NCBI GenBank assembly: GCA_024640365.1
Contig: JAHEFE010000002.1
Location: 62,001 to 126,000 of the forward strand
DNA length: 64,000 nucleotides
DNA from: Woeseiaceae bacterium
GTDB taxonomy: Bacteria; Pseudomonadota; Gammaproteobacteria; Steroidobacterales; Woeseiaceae
Direction: 5' to 3'
The notes under the pieces are model-generated. The model did no database searches. It had not been told where the DNA came from and saw only the letters and a program-made list of their open reading frames with translations. The position numbers and the translations under genes were made by a program. This document shows positions 63,750-64,000 of the stretch, one piece after another; positions within the stretch are counted from its first letter, which is position 1, and every line of letters begins with the position of its first letter.

Positions 63750-64000
63750 TCAAACCTCTTTCGGTAATATGCCAAGCCAGTCGACATCGGACGGCCCGAT
63801 TACCAGGAAATGCGGGTTTAATATATCCGATTTTTGATTGTATGACATAGGCGCACCGTCCAGAGTAACTACTTTGCCACCCGCTTGCTCAACAACGGCC
63901 TGGGCGGCTGCAGTATCCCATTCGGAGGTAGGCCCAAGGCGCGGATAGGCGTCCGCACCGTTTTCAGCAATGACGCAGAATTTCAATGAGCTACCCATGG
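63750..64000 (-). CDS. cysQ: 3'(2'),5'-bisphosphate nucleotidase CysQ, C-terminal part
   Basis: Partial; the reading frame runs off the window. The 83 visible residues are the end of a CysQ/inositol monophosphatase-fold enzyme: GSSLKFCVIAENGADAYPRLGPTSEWDTAAAQAVVEQAGG with the WDTAA metal-binding motif, then LNPHFLVIG. CysQ hydrolyses 3'-phosphoadenosine-5'-phosphate from sulfate assimilation to AMP. It stands upstream of the DUF465 gene on the same strand. Confidence 0.9.
   Translation of the reverse strand, partial: MGSSLKFCVIAENGADAYPRLGPTSEWDTAAAQAVVEQAGGKVVTLDGAPMSYNQKSDILNPHFLVIGPSDVDWLGILPKEV

Overview
The window comes from the chromosome of a Gram-negative bacterium, most likely a marine or sediment gammaproteobacterium. 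PlsB, SohB, TrhO, a YdcH-type DUF465 protein, CysQ, the five-step HutF/HutG histidine pathway and a moxR-bat cluster all fit that. A member of the Woeseiaceae/Steroidobacterales area is a guess from gene content only. Genes are dense, often overlap by 1-20 bases, and GTG/TTG starts are common. I found no tRNA, rRNA, CRISPR array, prophage or integrase.

Region by region. 1-4750: the end of a LOG-family gene, an AlbA_2-domain protein, a DUF1232 protein, the D-glutamate pair dgcN-dgcA (dgcA apparently with an ATC start) and a small GDCCVxC protein. 4921-5080: a MITE-like element with near-identical terminal inverted repeats. 5178-11813: an APH-fold kinase, a PAS-GGDEF diguanylate cyclase, an ATP/ADP-carrier-like transporter, a 3-oxoadipyl-CoA thiolase and a nitroreductase. 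11819-19249: a complete histidine utilisation locus (hutI divergent from hutFCUHG) with a HutC-like operator between them. 19397-20511: a SYLF-domain protein and a small membrane protein. 20508-27833: NAD-dependent formate dehydrogenase fdsGBA with fdhD, then a Tat-exported HiPIP and a persulfide-dioxygenase-like metallo-hydrolase. 27955-30224: a TyrB-type aminotransferase, a DUF192 protein and an unknown secreted protein.

30328-37285 is a six-gene moxR-DUF58-DUF4381-batA-batB/C-batD operon. It should assemble an ATPase-driven von Willebrand-factor membrane complex. 37295-40917 holds glyoxalase I, a HAD phosphatase, an alpha/beta hydrolase and an OmpA/DUF4398 envelope protein. 41419-45950 holds a small unknown gene with a clear terminator, lipA, sohB, an M48 lipoprotein protease and an L,D-transpeptidase lipoprotein. 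45951-48713 holds a D-cysteine desulfhydrase/ACC-deaminase-like enzyme, divergent from a solitary contractile tail sheath protein with no other phage or injection-system gene in sight.

48921-52388 is a compact four-gene operon: predicted outer-membrane barrel, PstS-like periplasmic protein, sensor kinase, stand-alone receiver. It looks like one envelope sensing unit. 53575-58085 is an overlapping run of two DUF697-type GTPases, an alkyltransferase-like DNA repair protein and a double DsbA-fold protein. The window ends with a small alpha/beta hydrolase, a lipoprotein, glucokinase, plsB, trhO, a DUF465 protein and the end of cysQ.

The most unusual items are the orphan sheath gene, the four-gene sensing operon, the twin-GTPase run, the small inverted-repeat element and the probable ATC start of dgcA.
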